Shown: piece by piece, positions 1-11,616 of the stretch | Layout of the letters: every line of letters begins with the position of its first letter | Position numbering within the stretch: the first letter of the stretch is position 1 | Assembly: GCA_034509755.1 (NCBI GenBank) | Contig: CM067539.1 | Location: 30,401,001 to 30,465,000, forward strand | Direction: 5' to 3' | Source of the DNA: Anisodus tanguticus | Lineage: Eukaryota > Streptophyta > Magnoliopsida > Solanales > Solanaceae | Length of the DNA: 64,000 nt | Translations under genes and position numbers: made by a program | The notes under the pieces: generated by a model | Database searches by the model: none | Seen by the model: only the letters and a program-made list of their open reading frames with translations | Told to the model about the DNA's origin: nothing

Positions 1-572
1 TTCAGCCAAAATAAATGGCTGAATTGAGTCCTGTTGACGTTCTGTTTTTGCCCAATCTGACTTTCTGGAAACTTCAGGGACCAAACTATACATATGAAAG
101 AATTCTGGTCCAATAAGATAATATCAGAAGAAGCACAACCCACAGCCCGTGACCCGTGAACCCGTGAACCCGGATGGGACGGGACGAGCGGGCGGGCGGC
201 GGCGCGTGTATGGGCTTTCCTCGAACCGAAGCACATCTAGGTCCTCCCTCCTTTAAACACACGGGATACCCCTTGGGATCCCAAACCCCAAGCCAACTTT
301 GAGACTTATAAACAAAACAATTCTTTCTTCCTCCACCGGTGAGGGAGAATTGATCCCATACCACAGTTTTCCATGCTTCAAACACCTCACTTCGTGGACC
401 AATATCTCTTTCATTTCTCAACGAAATTTGACGATCTTTGGCCCTACAGTCATCTACTTACTTAGTAGATTATGCATGTGTGAAGAACCGGATTCTCCAA
501 CATGCGGAACACTAGTGTTTAAGCCGTTAAAGTTGGTTGGTCGCAACTCCCGCCAAAGGCAAATTTCCAACA
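1..572 (-). repeat. LTR 1 (3' LTR of copy 1), truncated by window edge
   Basis: This aligns with the high-coordinate part of the 942-bp LTR at 5418-6359 and ends in the same TTTCCAACA. It is clearly more diverged from the other three LTRs than they are from each other, with many substitutions and a GC-rich ACCCGTGA-type expansion near 150-210. That fits an old insertion whose other LTR was amplified recently. The low end and left target-site duplication are outside the window. Confidence 0.85.
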
Positions 573-864
573 ATCCCTTCTTGAAAGAGATTTTGGCGCA
601 CTCACATGATGCTTTTTCATTTCCAGCAATATTTCAGCGGACCGATGTTGCATAAGGAGAGGTAGCTTCAGCTTTGAACCTTCCATAGTTAAATACCATC
701 GAACTTACTTAATCCGCGGTGAACGTGATGTCTTGAACCGTCAGTTTTTAGTGTAAGCCAATTCAATAGTACCAACACAACAAATTCCCTTACTCTCTTC
801 TTCGTAATGTTTTGTCCGTTGTGGCCATGGACAACTTCTTGGATTCTTAAGTGCGTTCATTTGA
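573..864 (-). other. 3' untranslated segment and polypurine tract, copy 1 only
   Basis: On the minus strand this joins the end of the pol region to LTR 1. Directly before the LTR the minus strand reads AAGAAGGGAT, a plausible polypurine tract. The segment is absent from copies 2 and 3, where an unrelated block of about 0.7 kb takes its place. I infer that it is the genuine 3' end of the element and that the duplication breakpoint fell at 864/865. Confidence 0.6.
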
Positions 865-1286
865 GGCGGCCCGTCCCCGCACTTAAATAGGTGGTCTCCT
901 ACAAGGTATCCTGCTATACCCCACTTCACAAGTGTTAGGAACCATTAAAAGTTACCCAAAACCTAACCTCAACTGTTGAGGATCATTAAAGGTTTTGAAA
1001 ACATAACCTTTACCCATACTGCAGATAGCACTTAACGTCTATCGCGGGACCGACTTTGGATTTGGTGTTTCTTTACAGAAATCACTATCCGAAGTGCTCA
1101 TGCTTCCACTGAAGTGATCAACTGAACCTTTACAGCTTAGTTTTCCTATTGAACCAAATTACTGGGATCTCCAGTTAGTAAGGTTGGGTTACCACCGCAT
1201 TGGTCCTTATTCTTTGGGTTTTAAGCCCATTCCCCTAGACAGGCAGGCCATCTGATACTTGGGTAAGCCCTTTGTCAATGGGTATG
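865..1286 (-). other. Non-coding 3' internal region, copy 1
   Basis: This is the start of the amplified unit and lies downstream of RNase H on the minus strand. It repeats at 7063-7484 and 13261-13683 with few substitutions. No open frame or RNA structure was recognised in it. Confidence 0.6.
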
Positions 1287-2954
1287 CTATATATCCTTTG
1301 ACTTAATGTAGTCAATGGATATTATACCCGTGGTGATCAGCTGCCTAACAGTCTTATGCCTCCGTCGAATATGACGAGACTTGCTATTGTACATAGCATT
1401 TCGTGCCCTTCTTAGAGCCGACTGACTGTCGCAGTGGATCAATACCGAATGTACGGGTTTGTTCCAACACGGAACATCCTCTAAGAAGTCATGAAGCCAC
1501 TCAGCTTCTTCTCCTACTTTGTCTAAAGCGATAAACTCCGATTCCATTGTGGATCGGGCGATGCAAGTTTACTTAGAAGATTTCCAAGACACAGCCCCAC
1601 CACCAATTGTAAATACATACCCACTGGTGGACTTGGTGTTCTCTATATCAGATATCCAGTTTCCATCATTGTACCCCTCTAGTATAGCTGGATATCTCGA
1701 ATAGTGTAACCCGAAAGTTAACATATATTTTAGGTATTGTAATACCCGATTCAATGCCTTCCAATGATCATCATTGGGATTACGGGTAAACCTAGCCAAC
1801 TTATTGACTGCATAAGCAATATCAGGTCGAGTGCAGTTTGTTATATACATCAAACTACCGATCACCTGTGCATATCGCTCCTGGTATACGGGTGCACCAA
1901 GATGTTTATCAAGCTTTTGATTTGTATCCATTGGTGACTTTATCAGTGAATTGTCTAACATCTCGAACTTTCTCAAAACATCCTCGATGTAGTGAGACTG
2001 AGATAAGACCAGTCCGTCAGACGTCTTGGAGATTTTTATCCCTAAGATGACATATGCGATACCCATATCCTTCATGTCGAAGCATTGTTTCAACATGTTC
2101 TTAGTCTCTAGGATTACCCTAGGACTGCTTTCTGTGATCAACATGTCATCTACATACAGACATATCATAACAAATGAGTCAGAGTTACCTTTCGTGTAGA
2201 CATATTTATCACACTCATTAATGGAGAAACCCTTCGATAGTAGAGTACTATCAATTTTTTCGTGCCATTGCTTCGGGGCTTGTTTCAGCCCATACAGAGA
2301 TTTTACAAGTCGACAGACTTTCTTCTCTTGCCCTTGAATCACATACCCCTCGAGTTGGTCCATATAAATTTCTTCTTCCAAATCACCGTTTAGGAAGGTT
2401 GTCTTGACATCCATTTGATGTATCTCAAGGTCACGCAAAGCTGCGATCGCAATGAATACCCGTATGGATGATATCCGGGATACCGGAGAGTATGTGTCAA
2501 AGTAGTCAAGACCTTCTGTCTGCCGATAGCCTTTGACTACCAACTTGGCCTTGTACTTGTCTATAGACCCATCTGCTTTATATTTCCGTTTAAGTATCCA
2601 TTTACAACCCAACGGTTTATTTCCCGGAGGAAGATCAACCAACTCCCAAGTATGGTTATGCAGAATGGAGCCTATTTCACTCTCAATAGCTTCTTTCCAG
2701 AGCGGTGCTTCTGGAGTTGACAACACCTTAGCAATTGTCCTTGGTTCATCATTAACCATATAAGCTACAAAGTCAGGACCGAAGGATTTATCCTTCCTGG
2801 CCCTTTTACTTCTCCTTAGATCCATCTCTGGAGTCTCCAAGTTGAGAATCGGAATACTTGATTCCGGATGTTTAGCCACCTCGAGATCCGCTAGATCCGA
2901 ACCATCTAGATCCGGGCCGTCAACGACTCCCCGGTTCTTGAGAGCTTTGTTCAT
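1287..2954 (-). pseudogene. copia reverse transcriptase-RNase H relic, copy 1
   Basis: This is the C-terminal part of a Ty1/copia polyprotein, which would copy element RNA into DNA. The frame 2954-1569 shows the RT core: WKEAIESEI near the start, the first catalytic Asp in HQMDVKTTFLNGDL, SLYGLKQAPKQWH, and the active-site YVDD in ICLYVDDMLI. RNase H follows with Asp in GYNDGNW, Glu in MESEFIAL and Asp in IHCDSQSA. An in-frame TAA at 1569-1571 splits RNase H; the next segment runs 1547-1287. A frameshift near 2925 separates RT from integrase. RT is longest here and its motifs are preserved, but the polyprotein cannot be made in one piece. The same TAA occurs in copies 2 and 3. Confidence 0.9.
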
Positions 2955-4400
2955 AACTTCGTTTGCGAGAGGTTATGTCTTTTTCCTTTCTAGGAAAGGT
3001 ACTTTCAAAGAATAGAGCATTCCTTGATTCCATGATTGTACCCTGGTGAATATCTAGAATATCTGACTTATGCACTAAGAAGCAATAAGCACTACTGTTA
3101 TTTGCATATCCGATGAATATGCAATCTACAGTCTTAGGCCCAATCTTGACCTTCTTTGGCTTGGGTAATTCAACCTTTGCCAAACAACCCCACACCTTAA
3201 AATATTTGTAGGTGGGTTTCTTTCCCATCCATGATTCATATGGAGTTTTGTCCTTACCCTTATGTGGGACTCTGTTAAGAATCGTATTAGCGGTAAGGAC
3301 GGCTTCTCCCCACATGTTTTGGGGAAGACCGGAATTGATGAGCAAGGCATTCATCATTTCCTTCAATGTGCGATTCTTACGTTCCGCCACACCGTTCGAT
3401 TGAGGAGAGTATGGAACCGTCGTTTGATGAACAATGCCTTCTTAGGCACAATATTCCTCAAATGGCGCTACGTATTCTCCCCCTCTATCGCTACGAATGG
3501 ATTTAATCCGTAGGCTTAGTTGGTTCTCAACTTCTTCTTTGTAACGTCGGAACGCTTCAAAGGCTTCATCCTTACTTTTTCAACAAGTAAAGGTAACAAT
3601 ACCTTGTTCTATCATCAATGAATGTCACAAAGTACTTGTTCCCCCCTCAAGTTTGTGCGGACTTCAAATCACATATATCTGTGTGAATAAGTTCTAGATG
3701 AGCGGTATTCCTTTCGACGGATCGAAAAGGAAGCTTGGTGAGTTTTGCCTCAACGCACACCTCACACTTATGTTGAGGGTTTACATGGATAGACGTCAAC
3801 AACTCCATCTTTACCAGCCTTTGGATAGACTTGTAGTTAACATGTCCTAATCTATGATGCCATAAATTAGAAGACTCAAGCAAATAAGAAGAAGGTTCAA
3901 CTTTATTACTTGGACGCATTACAGACATGTCATTCACTTTGAAGAGGCCTTCACAGACGAAGCCTCTCCCCACAAAAGTGCCATTCTTAGTGAGTACAAA
4001 CTTATTGGATTCAAATACTAGCCTAAAACCAGTATTAACCAATAAAGGTCCAGAAATTAAATTTCTTCTAATCTATGGGACGTGCATCACTTCCTTCATA
4101 GTGAGCTCATTTCCGGAAGTCATCTTCAGGACCACCTTTCCTACCCCCAACACGTCAGACGAAGCGTTGTTGCCCATGAACAACTTCTTGTCGGTGACCG
4201 GAGTGTACGTGGAGAAGGCATCTCTGTTGGAACAGATGTGTCTGGTAGCACTTGTGTCCACCCACCACTGCCTTAGATTCTCGACCAGGTTTGCTTCTAG
4301 CACCACTGCCGAGAACTCCTCAATCATGTCATCCAGGAGCGTGTCCTTGACGACGTTAGCATGTGCCTTGCATTTAGACTTGGCTTTCTGTTGTTGCTCA
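2955..4400 (-). pseudogene. copia protease-integrase relic, copy 1
   Basis: Protease is seen at about 4270-4075 with WWVDTSATRHIC. The usual copia motif is Asp-Ser/Thr-Gly-Ala, so Gly is replaced by Ser here and in the other copies. A private TAG at 4073-4075 follows MHVP. The integrase zinc finger appears in 4042-3647 as LWHHRLGH and CEVC. A TGA at 3647-3649 breaks the domain after KSAQT, and a TAA at 3442-3444 breaks it after EYCA; both stops are in all three copies. A private 1-base insertion in the T run near 3580 adds a frameshift. The 3390-2920 segment starts AERKNRTLKEMMNALL and holds the integrase C-terminal part. Non-functional. Confidence 0.85.
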
Positions 4401-5379
4401 ATCTTGAGTTTGCGGCATTCGTTGATCTTATGACCAGGTTTCCCACAGTGGTGACATTTACCTCTGAACATCTCCGCTGCGTGGGCCTTGCCGTCTTTCT
4501 GGAACTTCCGCTTCTTGCTTGAGTTCCCTTTGGCCTCAAATGATTTGCCTTTGCCTAAGCATGTTGTTTACCCTAGGCAAGGCCTTCTTGTTAACTTCTG
4601 GATTTGAAGTTTGATAACAAGCTCTTCAAAGGTCATCTCCTTTGTCTTGAGTTTCAAGTAACTCATTCCACGAAGGAGGTAACTTCTCGATCAGCGATGC
4701 AACCAAAAACTGCTCATTTGGTTTCATTCCTTCCAAATCCAGGTGATGTAAAACCATTTGAAATTCCAAGACTTGGGACATCACTGTCTTACTATCCACC
4801 ATTTGGAATTTTAGAAATTTCCAATGATGAATTTCTTAGTACCCGCATCTTGTGCGTTGTACTTCTTTTTTGCAGTTTTTCCCACAGCTCTTTGGCAGTG
4901 CCAACGGTGCAATAGACCGTGTAGAGAGGGTCTGCCAAGCAGTTCAGTATGTAATTCTTACACATGAAATCTCTATGATTCCACGCATCAAGAATCATCT
5001 TCATGCCGTTAACGACATGGATACCAAGGCCCCCTTCACCCGTTTCAGTAGGCGAAGAGTCCATTTCATCTCCAGTTTGGGGAGGATTTTCCGATAGGAA
5101 CCGGGCCATGCCCATAACTGTCAAATAGAACAGCATTTTTTGCTGTCATCTCTTAAAGTTAGAGCCCATGAATTTTTCAGGGCGATCATGGTGGGAGGCA
5201 GAAGGTGGAGCAGCAGCAGTCGGGAAGGCAACCGAGTTGCTGCCTTGAATAGTAGCGGCAGCAGCAGTGAAGGCAGCAAAGTTGCTGTCTTGGCCTGTAG
5301 CGGCGGTAGCGGGGAAGACAGCATTGTTGCCTTGAGTGGTAGCAGTAGTAGCAACAAAATCAGTCATATTTCCAGCCAT
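4401..5379 (-). pseudogene. copia gag relic, copy 1
   Basis: Gag would form the particle and bind RNA. The frame starts at 5379 with MAGNMTDF and has an Ala/Thr-rich N-terminus encoded by GCx/ACx repeats. A TGA at 5146-5148 interrupts it after GSNFKR; a single G-to-A change from TGG would explain this stop. The frame resumes at 5136 (MLFYLTVMGMARFL) with the capsid-like stretch that includes LYTVYCTVGTAKELWEKL, then shifts near 4820. The CCHC zinc knuckle CHHCGKPGHKINEC lies at about 4456-4415. Only 38 bp separate the LTR end (5418) from the ATG. No tRNA-iMet-type primer binding site is visible there. Confidence 0.85.
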
Positions 5380-5417
5380 GTTGCAACAGTTACAGTAAGC
5401 AAATATTGTCTTAAACT

Positions 5418-6359
5418 TGTTGGATACAAAGATGCAGGAAACGGAAATTACAAGTAACTACTAAGTATTACAAGAACTGAAATTACAATTGATCAACAAA
5501 CTGAAATTACACAGAACTTGAAGAATAAACTGGAACTGTTTGTGGTATGCTGAGTTGAGTGTTTGCACTCTGTCTTTAAGAAAATATTGCCCCGTATGTA
5601 TCCTTTCTACGACCTGGACAATTGTCGCCCAAGATAAAACAACAAGTGAACAAATGAGCAAAGGAAACTCAAGTGTTACCGTGAAGAATTTTGAGTAATG
5701 AAATGATGCCTCATGAACTGCCCACATTCCTGGCCAAGTAATGGCCATTATGGAGGAGTAATTCACCAAAATAAATGGTGAATTTGATGTGCAACGGATG
5801 GCATTTAGGAAGAGTAATTCAACCAAAATAAATGACTGAATTGAGTGCTGTTGACGTTCTGTTTCTGCCCAATCTGACTTTCTTAAAACTTCAGGGACTA
5901 AACTGTACATATGAAAGTATTCGGGTCCAAAAATATAATGTCAGAACAACCCATGGACCCGGACGGGACGGGACGGGCGGGCGGCAGCGGCGCGCGTGTG
6001 GGCTTTCCTCGAACCGAAGCACATCTAGGTCCTCCCTCCTTTAAACACATGGGATACCCCTTGGGGTCCCAAACCCCAAGCCAACTTTGAGACTTATAAA
6101 CAAAACAATTCTTTCTTCCTCTACCGATGAGGGAGAATTGATCCCATACCACAGTTTTCAATGCTTCAAACACCTCACTTCGTGGACCAATATCTCTTTC
6201 ATTTCTCAACGAAATTTGATGATCCTTGACCCTACGGTAATCTACTTACTTAGTAGATTATGCATGTGTGAAGAACCAGATTCTCCGACATGCGGAACAC
6301 TAGTGTTTAAGCCGTTAAAGTTGGTCGGTCGCAACTCCGCCAAAGGCAAATTTCCAACA
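5418..6359 (-). repeat. LTR 2, 942 bp
   Basis: This serves as 5' LTR of copy 1. On the plus strand it runs from TGTTGGATAC to TTTCCAACA. The boundary is supported by the related solo LTR at 28745-29897, which has the same termini and a perfect target-site duplication. A U5-like stretch on the minus strand, GGGGCAATATTTTCTTAAAG, also has a close match in that solo LTR. Near 5940-6000 it contains a GC-rich GGGACGGGAC tract. Two hairpins share the loop AAAATAAAT, at 5760-5784 and 5816-5842. Confidence 0.9.
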
Positions 6360-7062
6360 CCTTTTTTCTCGACCTTACTACAAATCTCTTCTCCAACAAC
6401 TCTCAATAACTCATAAAATTCCAATAATAATCTACGTAATCTTTCATTGCGGAAAAACATGTGAGGTCATCAGAAAGTTACATTTTTGACACATTTTATG
6501 AGTAACTCATATAATGTCCCCTCTCTCTCTCTTCATATTTTTTTCTCAACCTCATCTCAGATCTTTTCTCCAACAATCTCTTGATAACGTATAAAATTTA
6601 GGTAGTCCTCTATCGTTAGAAAAAATGGCAGGTGGCCGGAAACTTTCATTTGCGACACTTTTTTGATAATGTATATCATATTGAATATTGTTATATCATT
6701 ATATATCATGCACCTATAGCACATTTTTCAACAATGTATATCACGTTGAACATAGTTTATATTAATGTATATTACACATTCGACAATGTATATGATGATA
6801 TACAATGCGATATTCACATTTGTATGCATGGTAATATACATAAATATATTCTACTTCAAACATCTATTTTTCTTGTTTTCACATATCACCCGCGCATCAC
6901 CACCATAAAAGCACTATCATAACTAATTATTATATTATAACATCACAAAATCCAGATCTCTCCCCGCCAACCATTTCTTTTAAGCGTTTTCCTTTTTCCG
7001 GCAGATCGGTTTTCCTCTCGTAATTTTACATCGTGCCATTTCTTAGTTCTGTAGTCTTTTCT
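6360..7062. repeat. Captured block X, first copy, with 37-bp junction filler
   Basis: This AT-rich sequence repeats at 12559-13260 and 18763-19427. At the last position it lies outside every element body and continues into unique DNA. I infer that it is original flanking DNA amplified together with the element. Bases 7026-7062 are not found after the last copy and read as filler or lost flank at the duplication junction. X itself contains two diverged direct repeats (about 6363-6500 and 6539-6668, sharing TTCTCCAACAA), followed by a tract rich in AATGTATAT. No gene was recognised. Confidence 0.7.
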
Positions 7063-7484
7063 GGCGGCCCGTCCCCGCACTTAAATAGGTGGTCTCCTAC
7101 AAGGTATCCTGCTATACCCCACTTCACAAGTGTTAGGAACCATTAAAAGTTACCCAAAACCTAACCTCAACTGTTGAGGATCATTAAAGGTTTTGAAAAC
7201 TTAACCTTTACCCATACTGCAGATAGCACTTAACGTCTATCGCGGGACCGACTTTGGATTTGGTGTTTCTTTACAGAAATCACTATCCGAAGTGCTCATG
7301 CTTCCACTGAAGTGATCAACTGAACCTTTACAGCTTAGTTTTCCTATTGAACCAAATTACCGGGATCTCCAGTTAGTAAGGTTGGGTTACCACCGCATTG
7401 GTCCTTATTCTTTGGGTTTTAAGCCCATTCCCCTAGACAGGCAGGCCATCTGATACTTGGGTAAGCCCTTTGTCAATGGGTATG
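7063..7484 (-). other. Non-coding 3' internal region, copy 2
   Basis: Near-identical to 865-1286. It begins exactly at the duplication junction (GGCGGCCCGTCC) and has no recognisable gene. Confidence 0.6.
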
Positions 7485-9036
7485 CTATATATCCTTTGAC
7501 TTAATGTAATCAATGGATATTATACCCGTGGTGATCAGCTGCCTAACGGTCTTATGCCTCCATCGAATATGACGAGACTTGCTATTGTACATAGAATTTC
7601 GTGCCCTTCTTAGAGCCGACTGACTGTCGCAGTGGATCAATACCGAATGTACGGGTTTGTTCCAACACGGAACATCCTCTAAGAAGTCATGAAGCCACTC
7701 AGCTTCTTCTCCTACTTTGTCTAAAGCGATAAACTCCGATTCCATTGTGGATCGGGCGATGCAAGTTTACTTAGAGGATTTCCAAGCACAGCCCCACCAC
7801 CAATTGTAAATACATACCCACTGGTGGACTTGGTGTTCTCTATATCAGATATCCAGTTTCCATCATTGTACCCCTCTAGTATAGCTGGATATCTCGAATA
7901 GTGTAACCCGAAAGGTAACATATATTTTAGGTATTGTAATACCCGATTCAACGCCTTCCAATGATCATCATTGGGATTACGGGTAAACCTAGCCAACTTA
8001 TTGACTGCATAAGCAATATCAGGTCGAGTGCAGTTTGTTATATACATCAAACTACCGATCACCTGTGCATATCGCTCCTGGTATACGGGTGCACCAAGAT
8101 GTTTATCAAGCTTTTGATTTGTATCCATTGGTGACTTTATCAGTGAATTGTCTAACATCTCGAACTTTCTCAAAACATCCTCGATGTAGTGAGACTGAGA
8201 TAAGACCAGTCCGTCAGACGTCTTAGAGATTTTTATCCCTAAGATGACATATGCGATACCCATATCCTTCATGTCGAAGCATTGTTTCAACATGTTCTTA
8301 GTCTCTAGGATTACCCTAGGACTGCTTTCTGTGATCAACATGTCATCTACATACAGACATATCATAACAAATGAGTCAGAGTTACCTTTCGTGTAGACAT
8401 ATTTATCACACTCATTAATGGAGAAACCCTTCGATAGTAGAGTACTATCAATTTTTTCGTGCCATTGCTTCGGGGCTTGTTTCACCCATACGGAGATTTT
8501 ACAAGTCGACGGACTTTCTTCTCTTGCCCTTGAATCACATACCCCTCGAGTTGGTCCATATAAATTTCTTCTTCCAAATCACCGTTTAGGAAGGTTGTCT
8601 TGACATCCATTTGATGTATCTCAAGGTCACGCAAAGCTGCGATCGCAATGAATACCCGTATGGATGATATCCGGGATACCGGAGAGTATGTGTCAAAGTA
8701 GTCAAGACCTTCTGTCTGCCGATAGCCTTTGACTACCAACTTGGCCTTGTACTTGTCTATAGACCCATCTGCTTTATATTTCCGTTTAAGTATCCATTTA
8801 CAACCCAACGGTTTATTTCCCGGAGGAAGATCAACCAACTCCCAAGTATGGTTATGCAGAATGGAGCCTATTTCACTCTCAATAGCTTCTTTCCAGAGCG
8901 GTGCTTCTGGAGTTGACAACACCTTAGCAATTGTCCTTGGTTCATCATTAACCATATAAGCTACAAAGTCAGGACCGAAGGATTTATCCTTCCTGGCCCT
9001 TTTACTTCTCCTTAGATCCATCTCTGGAGTCTCCAA
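7485..9036 (-). pseudogene. copia reverse transcriptase-RNase H relic, copy 2
   Basis: Same domains as 1287-2954. RT begins in the frame 9036-8482 with WKEAIESEI and HQMDVKTTFLNGDL. A frameshift at about 8485, where copy 1 reads CAGCCCATACAG and copy 2 reads CACCCATACGG on the plus strand, separates it from 8485-7721. That second frame carries YVDD and the RNase H start GYNDGNW. A further frameshift near 7790 and the shared TAA at 7767-7769 break RNase H. The last segment is 7745-7485 (MESEFIAL, IHCDSQSA). It has two more breaks than copy 1 in this region. Confidence 0.9.
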
Positions 9037-10599
9037 GTTCTGAGAATCGGAATACTTGATTCCGGATGTTTAGCCACCTCGAGATCCGCTAGATCTGAAC
9101 CATCTAGATCTGGGCCGTCAACGACTCCTGGTTCTTGAGAGCTTTGTTCATAACTTCGTTTGCGAGAGGTTATGTCTTTTTCCTTTCTAGGAAAGGTACT
9201 TTCAAAGAATAGAGCATTCCTTGATTCCATGATTGTACCCTGGTGAATATCTAGAATATCTGACTTATGCACTAAGAAGCAATAAGCACTACTGTTATTT
9301 GCATATCCGATGAATATGCAATCTACAGTCTTAGGCCCAATCTTGACCTTCTTTGGCTTGGGTAATTCAACCTTTGCCAAACAACCCCACACCTTAAAAT
9401 ATTTGTAGGTGGGTTTCTTTCCCATCCATGATTCATATGGAGTTTTGTCCTTACCCTTATGTGGGACTCTGTTAAGAATCGTATTAGCGGTAAGGACGGC
9501 TTCTCCCCACATGTTTTGGGGAAGACCGGAATTGATGAGCAAGGCATTCATCATTTCCTTCAATGTGCGATTCTTACGTTCCGCCACACCGTTCGATTGA
9601 GGAGAGTATGGAACCGTCGTTTGATGAACAATGCCTTCTTAGGCACAATATTCCTCAAATGGCGCTACGTATTCTCCCCCTCTATCGCTACGAATGGATT
9701 TAATCCGTAGGCTTAGTTGGTTCTCAACTTCTTCTTTGTAACGTCGGAACGCTTCAAAGGCTTCATCCTTACTTTTCAACAAGTAAAGGTAACAATACCT
9801 TGTTCTATCATCAATGAATGTCACAAAGTACTTGTTCCCCCCTCAAGTTTGTGCGGACTTCAAATCACATATATCTGTGTGAATAAGTTCTAGATGAGCG
9901 GTATTCCTTTCGACGGATCGAAAAGGAAGCTTGGTGAGTTTTGCCTCAACGCACACCTCACACTTATGTTGAGGGTTTACATGGATAGACGTCAACAACT
10001 CCATCTTTACCAAATTTTTGGATAGACTTGTAGTTAACATGTCCTAATCTATGATGCCATAAATTAGAAGACTCAAGCAAATAAGAAGAAGGTTCAACTT
10101 TATTACTTGGACGCATTACAGACATGGCATTCACTTTGAAGAGGCCTTCACAGACGAAGCCTCTCCCCACAAAAGTGCCATTCTTAGTGAGTACAAACTT
10201 ATTGGATTCAAATACTAGCCTAAAACCAGTATTAACCATTAAAGGTCCAGAAATTAAATTTCTTCTAATCTCTGGGACGTGCATCACTTCCTTCATAGTG
10301 AGCTCATTTCCGGAAGTCATCTTCAGGACCACCTTTCCTACCCCCAACACGTCAGACGAAGCGTTGTTGCCCATGAACAACTTCTTGTCGGTGACCGGAG
10401 TGTACGTGGAGAAGGCATCTCTGTTGGAACAGATGTGTCTGGTAGCACTTGTGTCCACCCACCACTGCCTTAGATTCTCGACCAGGTTTGCTTCTAGCAC
10501 CACTGCCGAGAACTCCTCAATCATGTCATCCAGGAGCGTGTCCTTGACGACGTTAGCATGTGCCTTGCATTTAGACTTGGCTTTCTGTTGTTGCTCAAT
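9037..10599 (-). pseudogene. copia protease-integrase relic, copy 2
   Basis: Protease DTSA and the sequence after it stay open here: copy 2 has Glu where copy 1 has a private TAG, so the frame 10668-9964 runs from the zinc knuckle through protease to LWHHRLGHVN. A local change near 10010-10020 (AAATTTTTGG where copies 1 and 3 read CAGCCTTTGG) shifts the frame. The shared TGA at 9843-9845 and TAA at 9639-9641 break integrase as in copy 1. The C-terminal part is in 9587-9012. Confidence 0.85.
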
Positions 10600-11578
10600 C
10601 TTGAGTTTGCGGCATTCGTTGATCTTATGACCAGGTTTCCCACAGTGGTGACATTTACCTCTGAACATCTCCGCTGCGTGGGCCTTGCCGTATTTCTGGA
10701 ACTTCCGCTTCTTGCTTGAGTTCCCTTTGGCCTCAGCCAGATTTGCCTTTGCCTAAGCATGTTGTTTACCCCTAGGCAAGGCCTTCTTGTTAACTTCTGG
10801 ATTTGAAGTTTGATAACAAGCTCTTCAAAGGTCATCTCCTTTGTCTTGAGTTTCAAGTAACTCATTCCACGAAGGAGGTAACTTCTCGATCAGCGATGCA
10901 ACCAAAAACTGCTCATTTGGTTTCATTCCTTCCAAATCCAGGTGATGTAAAACCATTTGAAATTCCTAGACTTGGGACATCACTGTCTTACTATCCACCA
11001 TTTGGAATTTTAGAAATTTCCAATGATGAACTTCTTAGTACCCGCATCTTGTGCGTTGTACTTCTTTTTTGCAGTTTTTCCCACAGCTCTTTGGCAGTGC
11101 CAACGGTGCAATAGACCGTGTAGAGAGGGTCTGCCAAGCAGTTCAGTATGTAATTCTTACACATGAAATCTCTATGATTCCACGCATCAAGAACCATCTT
11201 CATGCAGTTAACGACATGGATACCAAGGCCCCCTTCACCCGTTTCGGTAGGCGAAGAGTCCATTTCATCTCCAGTTTGGGGAGGATTTTCCGTTAGGAAC
11301 CGGGCCATGCCCATAACTGTCAAATAGAACAGCATCTTTTGCTGTCATCTCTTAAAGTTTGAGCCCATGAATTTTTCAGGGCGATCATGGTGGGAGGCAG
11401 AAGGTGGAGCGGCAGCAGTCGGGAAGGCAACCGAGTTGCTACCTTGAATAGTAGCGGCAGCAGCAGTGAAGGCAGCAAAGTTGCTGTCTTGGCCAGTAGC
11501 GGCAGTAGCGGGGAAGGCAGCATTGTTGCCTTGAGTGGTAGCAGTAGTAGCAGCAAAATCAGTCATATTTCCAGCCAT
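10600..11578 (-). pseudogene. copia gag relic, copy 2
   Basis: Start at 11578, MAGNMTDFAATTATTQ. The same TGA as copy 1 is at 11345-11347. The capsid-like segment is 11335-10991. A shared frameshift follows LEISKIPNGG, and the frame 10865-10521 carries the next part of gag (MSYLKLKTKEMTFEELV is on the reading of that region). The CCHC knuckle is intact at about 10653-10612. The LTR end is again 38 bp from the ATG. Confidence 0.82.
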
Positions 11579-11616
11579 GTTGCAACAGTTACAGTAAGCA
11601 AGTATTGTCTTAAACT

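Noticed and set aside
4082..4433. Plus-strand frames opposite the copia gag-pol (for example 3927-4433, 10124-10630, 16323-16829)
   Set aside because: They are shadows of the minus-strand coding frames, conserved only because the copies are near-identical.
5140..5457. Ser/Gly-rich plus-strand frame near the LTR edge
   Set aside because: It is the reverse of the Ala-rich N-terminus of gag; low-complexity GC-rich codons give open frames on both strands.
6360..6372. Minus-strand GAGAAAAAAGG next to LTR 2 as a true polypurine tract
   Set aside because: The same block flanks the outermost LTR on its 5' side, where no polypurine tract belongs. Copy 1 has a better candidate at 573-583. It is probably coincidental, though not fully excluded.
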